From assembly GCF_003697815.1 (NCBI RefSeq), contig NZ_RDQG01000022.1, forward strand, positions 1-64,000: a stretch of 64,000 nt of DNA. The letters are read 5' to 3'. The DNA comes from Halalkalicoccus subterraneus. Lineage in GTDB: Archaea > Halobacteriota > Halobacteria > Halobacteriales > Halalkalicoccaceae. Positions 52,772 through 62,375 of the stretch are shown in pieces. The position numbers were made by a program, and so were the translations under genes. Under the pieces are notes generated by a model. The model was not told where the DNA came from. It was given only the letters and a program-made list of their open reading frames with translations, and made no database searches. Each line of letters opens with the position of its first letter. Position 1 is the first letter of the stretch.

Positions 52772-54118
52772 ATGGCCGTCACGCCCGAGGCCGAACGCGA
52801 GTTCGCGTTCGACCACCGACCGGAGACCGACCAGTCCTTCGAGAACGCGCTCGCGAAGGCACGCACGGGCGAGCGCCTCTCGGTCGCCGACGGGATCGAA
52901 CTCATGACGACCGGCTCCGAGAGGGCGGGTATCGACCCCGACCGAAAGGAACTCGTTCTGGAGGCCGCCGACACCCGGCGCGCGGAGATGGTCGGCGAGG
53001 AGGTCACCTTCGTCGCGAACCTCAACAACAACGTTACGACGGCGTGTAACACCGGGTGTTTGTTCTGTAACTTCAAGGACACCGCGAGCAACTTCGAGGT
53101 AGGTTCGGAGGTCGAACACCCCGGCTTCACGAAGACGCCCGAGGAATCCCGACAAATCGTCTCCGACGGGCTCGATCTGGGGATCTACGAGGTCTGTTCG
53201 GTCTCGGGGCTCCATCCGGCGTTCGCGCTCGACTCCGAGCACCTCGAGGTCCTCCGAGCCGCGGACGAGGACCCCGAACTGAACTTCAAGCCACCCGAAC
53301 GTTACGAGGTCGATCCGAGTACCTACGTCGAGCAGATCGAGGCGATGAGCGTCGGGGGCGTCCACGTCCACTCGATGACCCCCGAGGAGGCCTATCACGC
53401 CCGCCGGGGCACCGACTGGGACTACGAGGACGTCTACGGCCGGCTGAAGGAGGCGGGACTGGATAGCGTTCCTGGGACGGCCGCCGAGATCCTCGTCGAC
53501 GAAGTCCGGGACGTGATCTGTCCGGGCAAGATCGGCTCCGAGGAGTGGGAACGGGCCATCGAGGCCGCCGCCGCCGTCGGGCTGGACACCACCGCGACGA
53601 TCATGTACGGCCACGTCGAGAACGAAGCCCACCGCGTCGAACACTTAAAACGGGTCCGGGATCTGCAGGACCGCACCGGCGTCATCACCGAGTTCGTGCC
53701 CCTCTCCTTTATCCATCAGTCGACGCCGCTGTTCGAACGCGGCGTGGTCACGGGCGGGGCGACGGTGGATGAAGACGAACTGATGATCGCGGTCTCACGG
53801 CTCTTCTTGGACAACGTCGAGAACATCCAGTCGAGCTGGGTGAAGTACGGCGACCAGCAGGGCCTGAAGATGCTCTCGTGTGGCGCGAACGACTTCATGG
53901 GGACGATCCTCTCCGAGGAGATCACCAAGCGCGCGGGCGGGGAACACGGCGAGTTCCGCGACGTCGGGGAGTTGGTGGAGATGATCGAATCGGTCGGACG
54001 CGTGCCCGTCGAACGCTCGACGGACTACCGGCAGCGACGGCGGGTCGACCCCAACGACGGCCCGTACGGCCCACGGCTGGGCCCGCGGGCCGACGGCTCG
54101 CCGATGGTCGTCGAGTGA
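52772..54118 (+). CDS. cofH: FO synthase subunit 2 (5-amino-6-(D-ribitylamino)uracil-L-tyrosine 4-hydroxyphenyl transferase)
   Basis: The 448-residue radical SAM enzyme has the cysteine triad in CNTGCLFCNF (C-x3-C-x2-C), followed by GLHPAFALDS, SVGGVHVHSMTPEEAYHARRG and the C-terminal QSSWVKYGDQQGLKMLSCGANDFMGT spread over conserved strands. With CofG it builds the deazaflavin FO of coenzyme F420. The start is fixed by MAVTPEAERE at 52772. Confidence 0.95.
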   Translation: MAVTPEAEREFAFDHRPETDQSFENALAKARTGERLSVADGIELMTTGSERAGIDPDRKELVLEAADTRRAEMVGEEVTFVANLNNNVTTACNTGCLFCNFKDTASNFEVGSEVEHPGFTKTPEESRQIVSDGLDLGIYEVCSVSGLHPAFALDSEHLEVLRAADEDPELNFKPPERYEVDPSTYVEQIEAMSVGGVHVHSMTPEEAYHARRGTDWDYEDVYGRLKEAGLDSVPGTAAEILVDEVRDVICPGKIGSEEWERAIEAAAAVGLDTTATIMYGHVENEAHRVEHLKRVRDLQDRTGVITEFVPLSFIHQSTPLFERGVVTGGATVDEDELMIAVSRLFLDNVENIQSSWVKYGDQQGLKMLSCGANDFMGTILSEEITKRAGGEHGEFRDVGELVEMIESVGRVPVERSTDYRQRRRVDPNDGPYGPRLGPRADGSPMVVE

Positions 54119-54179
54119 TCCACGCTACCTGATCACATGGTTCGGAACGCCTATCGTTTCTCCGACGTAGCCTAGAGGG

Positions 54180-54737
54180 ATGATGAACACCACACACGGC
54201 GCCATCGGCGTCGCGTTGGCCTCCGTGACGGTCCTCCTCGCCCCGGAGTTCGCCGCCGTCGCCGCCGTCGCCGCCCTCCTCGGGAGCGTTTTCCCTGATC
54301 TCGACCTCTTCGTCGGCACCCACAGAAAAACCCTCCATTTCCCGGTCATCGGCTGGGCTCTCGCCCTGCCCGCGACCGCCTGGGCCGCCCTCGTACCCTC
54401 GACTGCGAGCGTCGGTACTGCCTTCTTCGCGCTCGGGGCGACCGTCCACGCCGTGACCGACGCCGCGGGTGCGGGCCACGAACTCCGCCCGTGGGAGCGC
54501 ACGTCCCAGCAGGCGGTCTACGCCCACTTTCCCGGGCGGTGGATCGCTCCTCGGAGATGGATCCGCTACGACGGCGCGCCTGAGGACCTCGCGCTGATGG
54601 GAGTCGTCAGCCTTCCTGTACTGATCCTCTACGACGGGTTCGTCAGGAACGTCATGCTCGTGGCACTGGGGATTTCGGTGTTCTACACCACCATCAGAAA
54701 GCGCATGCCCGACCTCACGCCCGAGTGGCTGAAGTGA
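54180..54737 (+). CDS. YdjM-like membrane-bound metal-dependent hydrolase family protein
   Basis: The 185-residue protein starts MMNTTHGAIGVALASV, with an early His, then FPDLDLFVGTHRKTLHFP with Asp and His residues grouped at a membrane face, and four to five hydrophobic helices. This is the YdjM/DUF457 pattern, with a presumed metal site and no clear substrate. It overlaps the convergent cofG gene by 23 bases (54715-54737), which is long for this region. Confidence 0.82.
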   Translation: MMNTTHGAIGVALASVTVLLAPEFAAVAAVAALLGSVFPDLDLFVGTHRKTLHFPVIGWALALPATAWAALVPSTASVGTAFFALGATVHAVTDAAGAGHELRPWERTSQQAVYAHFPGRWIAPRRWIRYDGAPEDLALMGVVSLPVLILYDGFVRNVMLVALGISVFYTTIRKRMPDLTPEWLK

Positions 54738-55809
54738 GCGCCCGATAGCGCTCTCCCGAACTCGTCTCGGCGTCGAGTTCCCGGCGGATCCGCTCCGAGA
54801 GCCATCCCTCGTTGATGAACCGGTCGTAGACGGGGAGGCGCTCGTCGAGCGGGACGTCCGCCTCGCTTGCGATGTCCTCCAGTTCCCGGAGCGCGGGCCA
54901 CGCATACGCCGGGTTGATGTGATCGTCGGTGACCGGCGACACGCCCCCGAGATCGTCGACCCCGCAGTCGAGCAGTTCTCTGACGGGCGCGAGGTTCGGC
55001 GGCACCTGCACCGAGACCTCCTCCGGGAGGACCCCTCGGGCCATCGAGACGGTCCGGCGCATGGTTTCGAGATCGGGCGATCCCTCGCGCCACCGCTCGT
55101 TGTTCGAGACGGGCTGGACGATCACCTCCTGGATGTGGCCGTAGCGCTCGTGGAGTTCACCGATCGCGAGCAGACTCTCCGCCCTGTCCTGCCAGTTCTC
55201 ACCGATGCCGACGAGGATACCGGTGGTAAAGGGGACGCCGAGTTCGCCCGCGGTTCGGAGCGTGTCGAGCCGCTGGCCCGGCGACTTCGCTCGGGGGCCA
55301 CCGTGGGCCTGCACGTCTGCGGTCGTTTCCAGCATCACGCCCATGCTCGCGTTGGCGTCGGCGACCTCGGCCATTTGTTCGCGCGTCTGGTCGCCGGGGT
55401 TCGAGTGGGGCAGGATTCCGATGTCGAGCGCGAGTTCACAGAGTTCGCGCAGGTAAGTGTGGATCGAGTCGTGGCCCCACTCTGCGAGCTGGCCGTGGAC
55501 CTCAGTGTATCGGTCGTCGGGGTCGTCGCCGAAGGTAAATAGTGCCTCCGTACAGCCGGCCTCGACGCCGGTTTCGAGGATCTCGCGCACTTCCTCGCGC
55601 GACAGGAGGCTCGCCTGCCCCGGCGGGTCGTAGTACGTACAGTAGGTACAGGTGTAGCGGCAGGCCGTCGTCAGGGGCACGAAGACGTTTCGCGCGAAGG
55701 TGAGCCTCGGCGCGGGGGAGACGTCCGCGGGCCCGACCGAGAGCGCCCGCTCGATCTCGCCGTCGCCGATCTCGATGTCGATGCCGTACTCCTCGGCCCC
55801 CGGAATCAT
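54715..55809 (-). CDS. cofG: FO synthase subunit 1 (7,8-didemethyl-8-hydroxy-5-deazariboflavin synthase)
   Basis: The 364-residue radical SAM protein has CRYTCTYCTYYDPPGQAS (C-x3-C-x2-C), TGVEAGCTEALFTFGDDPD, and the conserved FTTGILVGIGENWQDRAESL region. With CofH it forms FO, the chromophore of F420. A GGGTTTTTG stretch lies about 27-35 bases ahead of its start. It is preceded on the same strand by cofC (53 bases away). Confidence 0.95.
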   Translation of the reverse strand: MIPGAEEYGIDIEIGDGEIERALSVGPADVSPAPRLTFARNVFVPLTTACRYTCTYCTYYDPPGQASLLSREEVREILETGVEAGCTEALFTFGDDPDDRYTEVHGQLAEWGHDSIHTYLRELCELALDIGILPHSNPGDQTREQMAEVADANASMGVMLETTADVQAHGGPRAKSPGQRLDTLRTAGELGVPFTTGILVGIGENWQDRAESLLAIGELHERYGHIQEVIVQPVSNNERWREGSPDLETMRRTVSMARGVLPEEVSVQVPPNLAPVRELLDCGVDDLGGVSPVTDDHINPAYAWPALRELEDIASEADVPLDERLPVYDRFINEGWLSERIRRELDAETSSGERYRALTSATRA

Positions 55810-55862
55810 CGTTTTCCACTACTCGCCCAGCGACAAAAACCCATGGTACCGGTCGCACGGAT

Positions 55863-56474
55863 TTATGTTCGCGTTCGCCTAACGGCGAGCCGGCTTTCCC
55901 GTCGAACGAGTTCGAACCCCACATCCCGGAGCCAGTCGGCCGCCCGCCCCTCCCCATGGAGCAACACCTCGACTAAATCGTCGGGTTCGTCGACGTCGGT
56001 CGCCAATCTGTAAGAGTCGACGACTTCGACCGAACCGAGTCCGGCGGCCGCCGCCCGGTGTTTGAGGAACGAACCGCCGTGGTAATCGACCCGGAAGTCG
56101 GGATGGCGGGCGACGATCGCGTTCGTCCCGCCGCCGCGCCCCGGAGCGAGCACGACGTCGCCGGAGACCTCGAAGAGCGCTCGAAGAGCCTCGGGCGTGG
56201 CGAGGGGCAGGTCGGCCATCACGACCGCCGTCTCGGTTTCAGGGCCGAACGCCCCGTTGACCGCTTCGGTGAGTGCCCGATCGTCGACGGTCACGGGACC
56301 GTCCGCGTCGAGGGGGGCGGTCGCGAGCACCTCGGGATCGCCGCCGGCCGCCCGGATCGCCGCCAGCGTGTCCCCGAGCATCGCCCGGGCGAACTGGCGG
56401 CGCTCTTCGCGATCGAGAACGCCCGAGAGGCGGCTCTTGGGATCGGTCGCGTCGAAGGGGACGACGACGCGCAT
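55863..56474 (-). CDS. cofC: 2-phospho-L-lactate guanylyltransferase
   Basis: The 203-residue nucleotidyltransferase starts [21 protein letters not shown] with the guanine-nucleotide loop and lysine, followed by [28 protein letters not shown] and [13 protein letters not shown]. It activates 2-phospholactate for the side chain of F420. It is upstream of cofG in the same direction, so the pair can be transcribed together. Confidence 0.94.
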   Translation of the reverse strand: MRVVVPFDATDPKSRLSGVLDREERRQFARAMLGDTLAAIRAAGGDPEVLATAPLDADGPVTVDDRALTEAVNGAFGPETETAVVMADLPLATPEALRALFEVSGDVVLAPGRGGGTNAIVARHPDFRVDYHGGSFLKHRAAAAGLGSVEVVDSYRLATDVDEPDDLVEVLLHGEGRAADWLRDVGFELVRRESRLAVRRTRT

Positions 56475-56527
56475 CGCTCGCCGGTCGGCGGCGGGCGTTA
56501 ATAAGAGCGGGGGTTCCCGAGCGGGAG

Positions 56528-57445
56528 CTATCCGCGCAGGTACTCCCGTAGCGTCAGGAGGTCGCCCTCGCTCACGCCGAAGGCACCGATGTCGTTGTCC
56601 CGCGTGGTGTTGTCGAACTCGAGCGAGCGGACCTGATCGGCACCGAAGGGGACGAACGGGATCGGGTCGATCACCGCGGATCCGATCTTGGCGAACGCCA
56701 TCGGTAGGGGAACGATCGTCACGTTGCCGCCGCGCGTGAGTTTCGCGACCTCCGCCATCGTCAACACGTCCGGCCCGCCGATCTCGTAGATCTCGCCGAC
56801 GTGGCGCTCGTCGGCGACGGCGTCACCGGAATCCGACGGGTTCGGGTCGCCAGTCGACGTCCCTTCGACGGCGTCCGCGAGCATCGAGGCGACGTCCTCG
56901 ACCCAAATGGGCTGAAAGCGGGTCCGTCCCCCGCCGGGAAGCGGCGCGATGACGGGCGGCGTGAGCTTCCTCGTAAAGGGGACGAACTCCCCACCGTCGC
57001 CGAAGACGACCGAGGGGCGAAAGATCACCCAATCGAGCGTCGAGTCGCGTACTACCGCTTCGGCCTTTCCCTTCGCGCGGATGTACGCCGTCGGCCCGTC
57101 GGGGTCGGCTCCCAGCGCGCTCATCTGTATCAGTCGGGAGACGCCGGCGTCTTCGGCGGCGTCGACGACGTTTCTCGTCCCGCCGAGATGCACCGATTCA
57201 TGGGTCTTCCCACCCTTCGGTTCGAACAGCGGCGAGAGCGCGACGAGGTTCACAACGACGTCCTGACCCGAGAGATCGAGCGACCCCCGGTCGGTGACGT
57301 CGCCCTGCTCGACCGACACGCCCGCGGGCAGGTCGCTCGCGTCGGGCGAGCGCGCGAGCGCGGTCACGTCGTGGCCCCGGTCGTCGAGCTCCGCACACAG
57401 ATGCCGTCCGATAAAGCCCGTTCCGCCGGTCACCAGAACCTTCAT
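56528..57445 (-). CDS. NAD(P)-binding sugar-epimerase-like protein (NDUFA9-type SDR)
   Basis: The 305-residue atypical short-chain dehydrogenase has the N-terminal [15 protein letters not shown] Rossmann loop, [32 protein letters not shown] with a Tyr-x3-Lys-like YIRAK, and [10 protein letters not shown]. It matches the complex I NDUFA9-like family, which is often not catalytic. In archaea it is unattached to complex I genes. The role is uncertain. Confidence 0.9.
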   Translation of the reverse strand: MKVLVTGGTGFIGRHLCAELDDRGHDVTALARSPDASDLPAGVSVEQGDVTDRGSLDLSGQDVVVNLVALSPLFEPKGGKTHESVHLGGTRNVVDAAEDAGVSRLIQMSALGADPDGPTAYIRAKGKAEAVVRDSTLDWVIFRPSVVFGDGGEFVPFTRKLTPPVIAPLPGGGRTRFQPIWVEDVASMLADAVEGTSTGDPNPSDSGDAVADERHVGEIYEIGGPDVLTMAEVAKLTRGGNVTIVPLPMAFAKIGSAVIDPIPFVPFGADQVRSLEFDNTTRDNDIGAFGVSEGDLLTLREYLRG

Positions 57446-57543
57446 ACTCGGTACAGGGATCGATCCGCCGTAAAGCTACCTCCCTCGGCGGGAACCCGCG
57501 ATGGATTCGAAGGAGTGTAATGGGTCCTGAGCGAACCGCCGAT

Positions 57544-58122
57544 ATGCTCGTTACGTTGGAGGGCCTCGACGGCAGCGGCAAGACCACCGTCCACGAGGCG
57601 CTCCGGGACACCTATCCGGACGCGGTCTTCACCCGCGAACCGACCGGCTCGTGGTACGGCGAGGCGGTCTCGCGCTCGATCGCCGACGACGACGCCGACC
57701 CGCTCGCCGAACTCTTCCTCTACACTGCGGATCACGCCGACCACCTCTCTCGAACGGTGCGTCCCGCCCTCGACGCCGGCGAGTTGGTGATCTCGGATCG
57801 ATACTCCGATTCGCGCTACGCCTATCAGGGCGCCGCGCTCGACGGGATTATCGACCGCCCGATGGAGTACGTCCGCGGGGTCCACTCGCCGTTCACCCGC
57901 CCGCCCGATCTCACGCTCTACCTCGACGTCGACCCCGAGACGGGTGCGAAACGCAGCGGTGCGACGAACAAGTTCGAGCAATCGGACTACCTCGAACGGG
58001 TGCAAGGGAACTACGAACGCCTCGTGAAGGCGGAGCCGGGGCGGTTCGTCAGGATCGACGCGCATCGCTCGCCAGAGGCGGTCCTCGACGGGGTCGAACG
58101 GGTGCTTTCGGGGGCGCTCTAA
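57544..58122 (+). CDS. tmk: Thymidylate kinase
   Basis: The 192-residue protein has the P-loop [31 protein letters not shown], the DR motif in [17 protein letters not shown], and [13 protein letters not shown]. It phosphorylates dTMP. The start at 57544 ([10 protein letters not shown]) fits the family; the ATG at 57520 adds eight unconserved residues. The stop shares CTAA with the convergent membrane gene. Confidence 0.95.
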   Translation: MLVTLEGLDGSGKTTVHEALRDTYPDAVFTREPTGSWYGEAVSRSIADDDADPLAELFLYTADHADHLSRTVRPALDAGELVISDRYSDSRYAYQGAALDGIIDRPMEYVRGVHSPFTRPPDLTLYLDVDPETGAKRSGATNKFEQSDYLERVQGNYERLVKAEPGRFVRIDAHRSPEAVLDGVERVLSGAL

Positions 58123-58439
58123 CCTTCGCGAGCCAGATCGACCTCCTCGGGCGTGGGCATCCAGAACAGGTCGATTGCGAAGCCGAGCAACAGCGGCATG
58201 AGGATCGTCACCAGAACGACGGTCTGCCGGTCGATAGCCCCGAAGATCGGCAGCTGGCCGAAGAACAGAAGCGAGAGGGCCAGTACGATGGGAACGAGAA
58301 ACAGCGAGAACGCGATCGTCCCGCCGCGGGTATCGAGGCGCAGCCGGAAAAACCGGATCAGTACCGACGCGACCACCGTGTGAACGCCGACGACGACCGC
58401 GAGGCCGACGAGCGTCCCGAGGCTGAGCATGGAGGCCAT
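58119..58439 (-). CDS. Three-helix membrane protein of 106 residues
   Basis: The protein has three hydrophobic segments at about residues 5-29, 43-63 and 73-92, and a short acidic tail ([11 protein letters not shown]). Between the first two is a basic [14 protein letters not shown] loop. Haloarchaeal relatives are uncharacterised. It is divergent from the E1-alpha gene with 62 bases between. Confidence 0.78.
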   Translation of the reverse strand: MASMLSLGTLVGLAVVVGVHTVVASVLIRFFRLRLDTRGGTIAFSLFLVPIVLALSLLFFGQLPIFGAIDRQTVVLVTILMPLLLGFAIDLFWMPTPEEVDLAREG

Positions 58440-58501
58440 AGGGGAGCCGAACCCTTTTCGGTATCGGAATCGCTTTCGTCCCCCCGAGAGTCCGACCGGC
58501 C

Positions 58502-59539
58502 ATGTACCGCGTCATCGACGACCACTCCCTCTCGGAAACGGACATCGGCGAGGACGTCGCCCGGGCGCTCTACCGGGACATGGTGCGCGCGCGACGCTTC
58601 GACGAGCGGGCGATTTCCCTCCAACGCCGGGGCTGGATGAGCGGCTACCCGCCATTCGTCGGTCAGGAGGCCTCACAGGTCGGCGCGGCCCACGCGCTCG
58701 CCGAGGAGGACTGGCTCGTCCCGACCTACCGACAGAACGCCGCCCAGATAGCTAGAGGGGTCCCGATGCGCGACCTCCTCGGATTTCGCCGGGGTCACCC
58801 CGAATACGCCTCGGATCACGACGTCCCCATCCTCCCGCAGGCGGTGCCGATCGGCTCCCAGCTCCCTCACGCCGCGGGACTCGGAATGGCCATCGGGTAT
58901 CGGGGGGACGACGCGGCCGTTCTCTGTTGTTTCGGCGATGGCGCAACCAGCGAGGGCGACTTCCACGAGGCGCTGAACTTCGCGGGCGTCTTCGAGACGC
59001 CGACGGTCTTCTTCTGTGAGAACAACGGGTGGGCGATCTCGATGCCCCGCGAGCGCCAGACCGCAAGCGAGTCCATCGCGATCAAGGCCGACGCCTACGG
59101 CATCACGGGCACGCAAGTCGACGGCAACGACCCGCTCGCAGTGTATGCCGTGGTTCGTAAAGCGCTCTCGAAAGCCCGTGAGGGCGAGCCCGTGCTGGTC
59201 GAGAGTCTGACCTACCGCCGGGGTGCCCACACCACGAGCGACGACCCCTCGCGCTATCGCGACGAGGAGGACCTCCCCGAGTGGCGCACCGCGGACCCGA
59301 TCGAGCGCTACGAGACGTACCTGCTCGAGGGGGACCTCATCGACGGGGAGCTGATCGAGCGGATCGAGTCCGAGGTCGAAACGGAGCTAACGGAGGCGGT
59401 CGAGCGCGCCGAATCCGGGTCCGAGGCGCGTCCGGAGGCGGTGTTCGACTCGGTCTACGACGGGCTCACACCGGAGTTGGAAGAACAGAGAGCGTGGATC
59501 GCAGGGTTCGTCGAGCGGGGATTCGAACCGGAGAGCTGA
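58502..59539 (+). CDS. Thiamine-diphosphate dehydrogenase E1 component, alpha subunit
   Basis: The 345-residue protein has the thiamine-diphosphate signature CCFGDGATSEGDFHEAL through to FFCENN, and the E1-alpha start MVRARRFDERAISLQ. YRRGAHTTSDDPSRYRD is the loop near the lipoyl site. It belongs to the pyruvate/branched-chain 2-oxoacid dehydrogenase E1-alpha group. No E1-beta, E2 or E3 gene lies beside it, so its partner is elsewhere or it is a lone paralogue. Confidence 0.93.
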   Translation: MYRVIDDHSLSETDIGEDVARALYRDMVRARRFDERAISLQRRGWMSGYPPFVGQEASQVGAAHALAEEDWLVPTYRQNAAQIARGVPMRDLLGFRRGHPEYASDHDVPILPQAVPIGSQLPHAAGLGMAIGYRGDDAAVLCCFGDGATSEGDFHEALNFAGVFETPTVFFCENNGWAISMPRERQTASESIAIKADAYGITGTQVDGNDPLAVYAVVRKALSKAREGEPVLVESLTYRRGAHTTSDDPSRYRDEEDLPEWRTADPIERYETYLLEGDLIDGELIERIESEVETELTEAVERAESGSEARPEAVFDSVYDGLTPELEEQRAWIAGFVERGFEPES

Positions 59540-59549
59540 GCACTGAGCG

Positions 59550-59780
59550 CTAGTCGAGCGAGATGTACGTCTTCGTGTTCTCGATCCCGTCGAGCCCCTG
59601 CAGCTCCGTCGAAGCCGTATGGAGGACCTCGTAGACCTCGTCGGTTTCGATCTCGACGACGAGGTCGTAGTCCCCGGCGACGATGTGTGCCTCCGCGATC
59701 GCGTCGACCCCGCGAGCGGCCTCGACCATCGCTTCCGACTGTCCCGGCCCCGTCTTCACCATGACGAACGCGTGTACCAT
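59550..59780 (-). CDS. Stand-alone Lrp/AsnC effector (RAM) domain protein
   Basis: The 76-residue protein starts MVHAFVMVKTGPGQSEAMVE and has AEAHIVAGDYDLVVEIE and a C-terminal IENTKTYISLD. This is the ligand-binding half of Lrp/AsnC regulators without a DNA-binding domain. It may bind amino acids and regulate by pairing with other Lrp proteins. The GTG before the ATG is not needed. A close relative lies at 63062-63292. Confidence 0.9.
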   Translation of the reverse strand: MVHAFVMVKTGPGQSEAMVEAARGVDAIAEAHIVAGDYDLVVEIETDEVYEVLHTASTELQGLDGIENTKTYISLD

Positions 59781-59852
59781 CACCCATGATATTAGTTATC
59801 ATGAATCAAAAACCTTTGCCTGATAGCGTCCGGTATGGCCCGTCGAGTCGCC

Positions 59853-61340
59853 TTACAGCCCGCTCTCCGCGAGGATCCGTCGGCCGGACTCCACGAGCCG
59901 GTCCTGCTTGTCGCGGGCGGTCGCGTTACAGAGATCACCGTCGCGCTTGACCACGCGGCCGTCGACGAGCACGGTGTCGACGTTCTCGATCCCCGTCTGG
60001 AAGACGACCGTCTCGATCGGGTCGTGGACGGGCGTCGTGTTGACGTCGTCGGCCCCGATCAGGGTCATGTCGGCGCGCTTGCCCGGCGTCAGCGAGCCGA
60101 TCTCGTCGTCGAGCCCGAGCGCCCGGGCGCCCTCGATGGTCGCGAGCTCGAGGGCGTCGCGGGCGCTGAGCGAGAGCTCCTCGACCTGCCCGCCGGCGTC
60201 GATCGTCGGCTGGTTGTCGAGCGCGCGCTGGGTCTGGAGGCCCACGCGCGTCTGGGTGAACATATCGCCGCTCACGCCGGAGACGATGTCGACGCCGATC
60301 GAGGGTATCCCCCCGCCGTCGATGGTCTCCCGGAGCGCCGGCATTCCCATCCCCATCTGCATCTCGACCTCGGGGGTAATCGACACCGATCCGCCGGAAT
60401 CGCCGATCAGGCCGAACTCCTCGTCGGTGAGGCGGTTGGCGTGGACGTAGTTCAGGTCGTCGCCGAGCAGATCGAGCTCATCGAGCGTCTCGACGCCGCC
60501 CGGTCCGAGCGAGCCGATATGCATCGACGCGGGGATCCCGAGCTCGCGGGCGAGCTCGATGTCCTGGGTGACGACCTCGTCGGTCGAGTAGTCGGGGCCG
60601 CGGATCCCCATCGCCAGCGTGAGCAGCCCGTCGTTCGCGGGGAACCGCTCGTCGTGGAGCCGCCGGATATCGTCGGGGTGGGGTTTCGTACTCTCCTCCC
60701 ACCACGTGGCGCTGTCGTCGCCGGGCTGGCCGTGGGCGAACACCGCCCGGATTCCGGCCTCCTCCAGCCCGTCGATCGCCCGGTCGGTGTGGTCGGGCGA
60801 GTTCGCGATGTGGAACCAGTCGAGGATCGTCGTCGTCCCGGCGTTGAGCTGCTCGATCCCGCCGAAGAGGTTGCCGAGATAGGCGTCCTCCGGTGTGTAG
60901 TGGCTACTGATCTCCCCGAGCATCGTATCGAGGTACTCCGTGAACGACCAGTCGCCGGCGACGCCCCGAACGCCGGCCTGCCACGCGTGGAGATGCGTGT
61001 TGACGAAGCCCGGCACGACGATCGAGTCGCCGGCGTCGATGACCTCGTCCGCCGAAGCGTCGATGTCGTGGTCGATCCGGGCGATCCGACCGCCCTCGAC
61101 GAGCACGTCGGCGTCGTGGAGCACGCCGAGGTCGGGATCGACCGTCACGACCGTCCCGTTCTCGATCAGTGTTCGGCCCCCCACGGAGCCCTCCGAGGAC
61201 GCGGAACCCGCCGCGTCGTGGCCCTCCGCGGCGGCCGCGCCCGCGGGAACGAACGACAGCGCCGCCAGCGCGGAGCCCGTCCCTTTGAGGTAGTTGCGTC
61301 GTGATACGTCCGTCTCGGTCCCGTCGTCGTCTTTCATCAT
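59853..61340 (-). CDS. Tat-exported amidohydrolase (cytosine-deaminase/chlorohydrolase superfamily)
   Basis: The protein starts at the paired ATG codons at 61335-61340 and has a twin-arginine signal (VSRRNYLKGTGSALAALSF) followed by an Ala-rich cleavage region. The mature part has VVPGFVNTHLHAWQAG with the HxH metal ligands, MHIGSLG, NYVHANRLTD and IGVDIVSGVSGD. The composition fits deaminases or chlorohydrolases of the ATZ/TRZ/SAH-deaminase type. Such enzymes are usually cytosolic, so export is unusual. The substrate is unknown. Confidence 0.9.
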   Translation of the reverse strand: MMKDDDGTETDVSRRNYLKGTGSALAALSFVPAGAAAAEGHDAAGSASSEGSVGGRTLIENGTVVTVDPDLGVLHDADVLVEGGRIARIDHDIDASADEVIDAGDSIVVPGFVNTHLHAWQAGVRGVAGDWSFTEYLDTMLGEISSHYTPEDAYLGNLFGGIEQLNAGTTTILDWFHIANSPDHTDRAIDGLEEAGIRAVFAHGQPGDDSATWWEESTKPHPDDIRRLHDERFPANDGLLTLAMGIRGPDYSTDEVVTQDIELARELGIPASMHIGSLGPGGVETLDELDLLGDDLNYVHANRLTDEEFGLIGDSGGSVSITPEVEMQMGMGMPALRETIDGGGIPSIGVDIVSGVSGDMFTQTRVGLQTQRALDNQPTIDAGGQVEELSLSARDALELATIEGARALGLDDEIGSLTPGKRADMTLIGADDVNTTPVHDPIETVVFQTGIENVDTVLVDGRVVKRDGDLCNATARDKQDRLVESGRRILAESGL

Positions 61341-61488
61341 GCGATTCGAGGTTCGGGCCGAGCGAGAATGGGAGTTCGTTCGGTACATACCAACACCGGT
61401 ACGGCCGCCGAACCATCCCGTTATACGGATGTTAACGTGGGTGAAGAATCAGGTGGGGTCGAAGGACTGCGGTCCGCTCGGGTCGGTA

Positions 61489-62247
61489 TCAGTCGTCGCC
61501 GACCGCGGCGGTCGGGGGGACCGATTCGCCGTTCTCCGTGCCGGCGAACGTCGTGGCGAGCCACGCCTCGGCCCGGGTGAGGCGGTACTGGAGCGTCGAG
61601 GTCGCGATCCCCTCGGTTGCCGCGATCTCTTGGATCGAGGCGCGCCGCGGGGTCTCGTAGTAGCCGTGTTCGACGGCCAGCTCCACGGCTTCCCGTTGTT
61701 CGTAGGGCAGGTCGGTACGTGTCATTCGGTCGTCGGGCCACTCGGGCGAGTGGCTCAGACGCTCGAACTCCAGTTCGATCCCCGCGCGGAGGTTCCCGTC
61801 GAGGTCGTCGTGGATCGCGCTCATGGCCGCGTCGTCCTCGGCGAGGATCCGCCAGCGGTACTCCTCGCCGTGCTGTTCGGCCCGACAGAGGACGCCGTCC
61901 CCGAGGTGTTTCGCCGCGAGATAGGGGACCGAGCGACAGCCCTCGCCCTCCGACTGCCGGGAGTAGATACGCCGCCTCGTCGGGCGTTCTTCGAGGACCT
62001 CGTGGTGCCAGTCGATCGGGCAGCCCCCCATCCCTCGGAGGCTCGAGCAGCGGGTGATCCCCGCGAGCTGTTCGTCGTAGTCCGCGAGCGCCTCTTCCGG
62101 GCCAGTAACCTCGTCGACGCGCCACATCGTCTCGGTCGTCGCGTGACACGATGTCGTCCGCGCGTACAGCCCGGGATGGTCGATGAAGACGTCCATCAGG
62201 TGGTCAGCACCGTCGTCGTAGCTCACCGTGAACGCGAACTCTCGCAT
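61489..62247 (-). CDS. Bat/HTH-10 family transcriptional regulator
   Basis: The 252-residue protein ends with the HTH-10 domain: LPYEQREAVELAVEHGYYETPR, IQEIAATEGIATSTLQYRLTRAE. The N-terminal part carries the haloarchaeal GAF-like/Bat-associated region with two close Cys-containing stretches (TTSCHAT, RCSSLRGMGGCP). The start MREFAFTVSY at 62247 is taken; 62271 is possible. It is divergent from trkA-like 62376 and next to the Tat amidohydrolase gene. Confidence 0.88.
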   Translation of the reverse strand: MREFAFTVSYDDGADHLMDVFIDHPGLYARTTSCHATTETMWRVDEVTGPEEALADYDEQLAGITRCSSLRGMGGCPIDWHHEVLEERPTRRRIYSRQSEGEGCRSVPYLAAKHLGDGVLCRAEQHGEEYRWRILAEDDAAMSAIHDDLDGNLRAGIELEFERLSHSPEWPDDRMTRTDLPYEQREAVELAVEHGYYETPRRASIQEIAATEGIATSTLQYRLTRAEAWLATTFAGTENGESVPPTAAVGDD

Positions 62248-62375
62248 ACCTTCGGTTAGAGAAGCGATCATATGAACGCACGGTCGTCCCGTCGACGGAC
62301 CCCGCCGCCGCCCGAACGGATACGACCACGACAGGTGGGGTAACATTATTCACACCCCCCGGCGTATGGTGGCCC

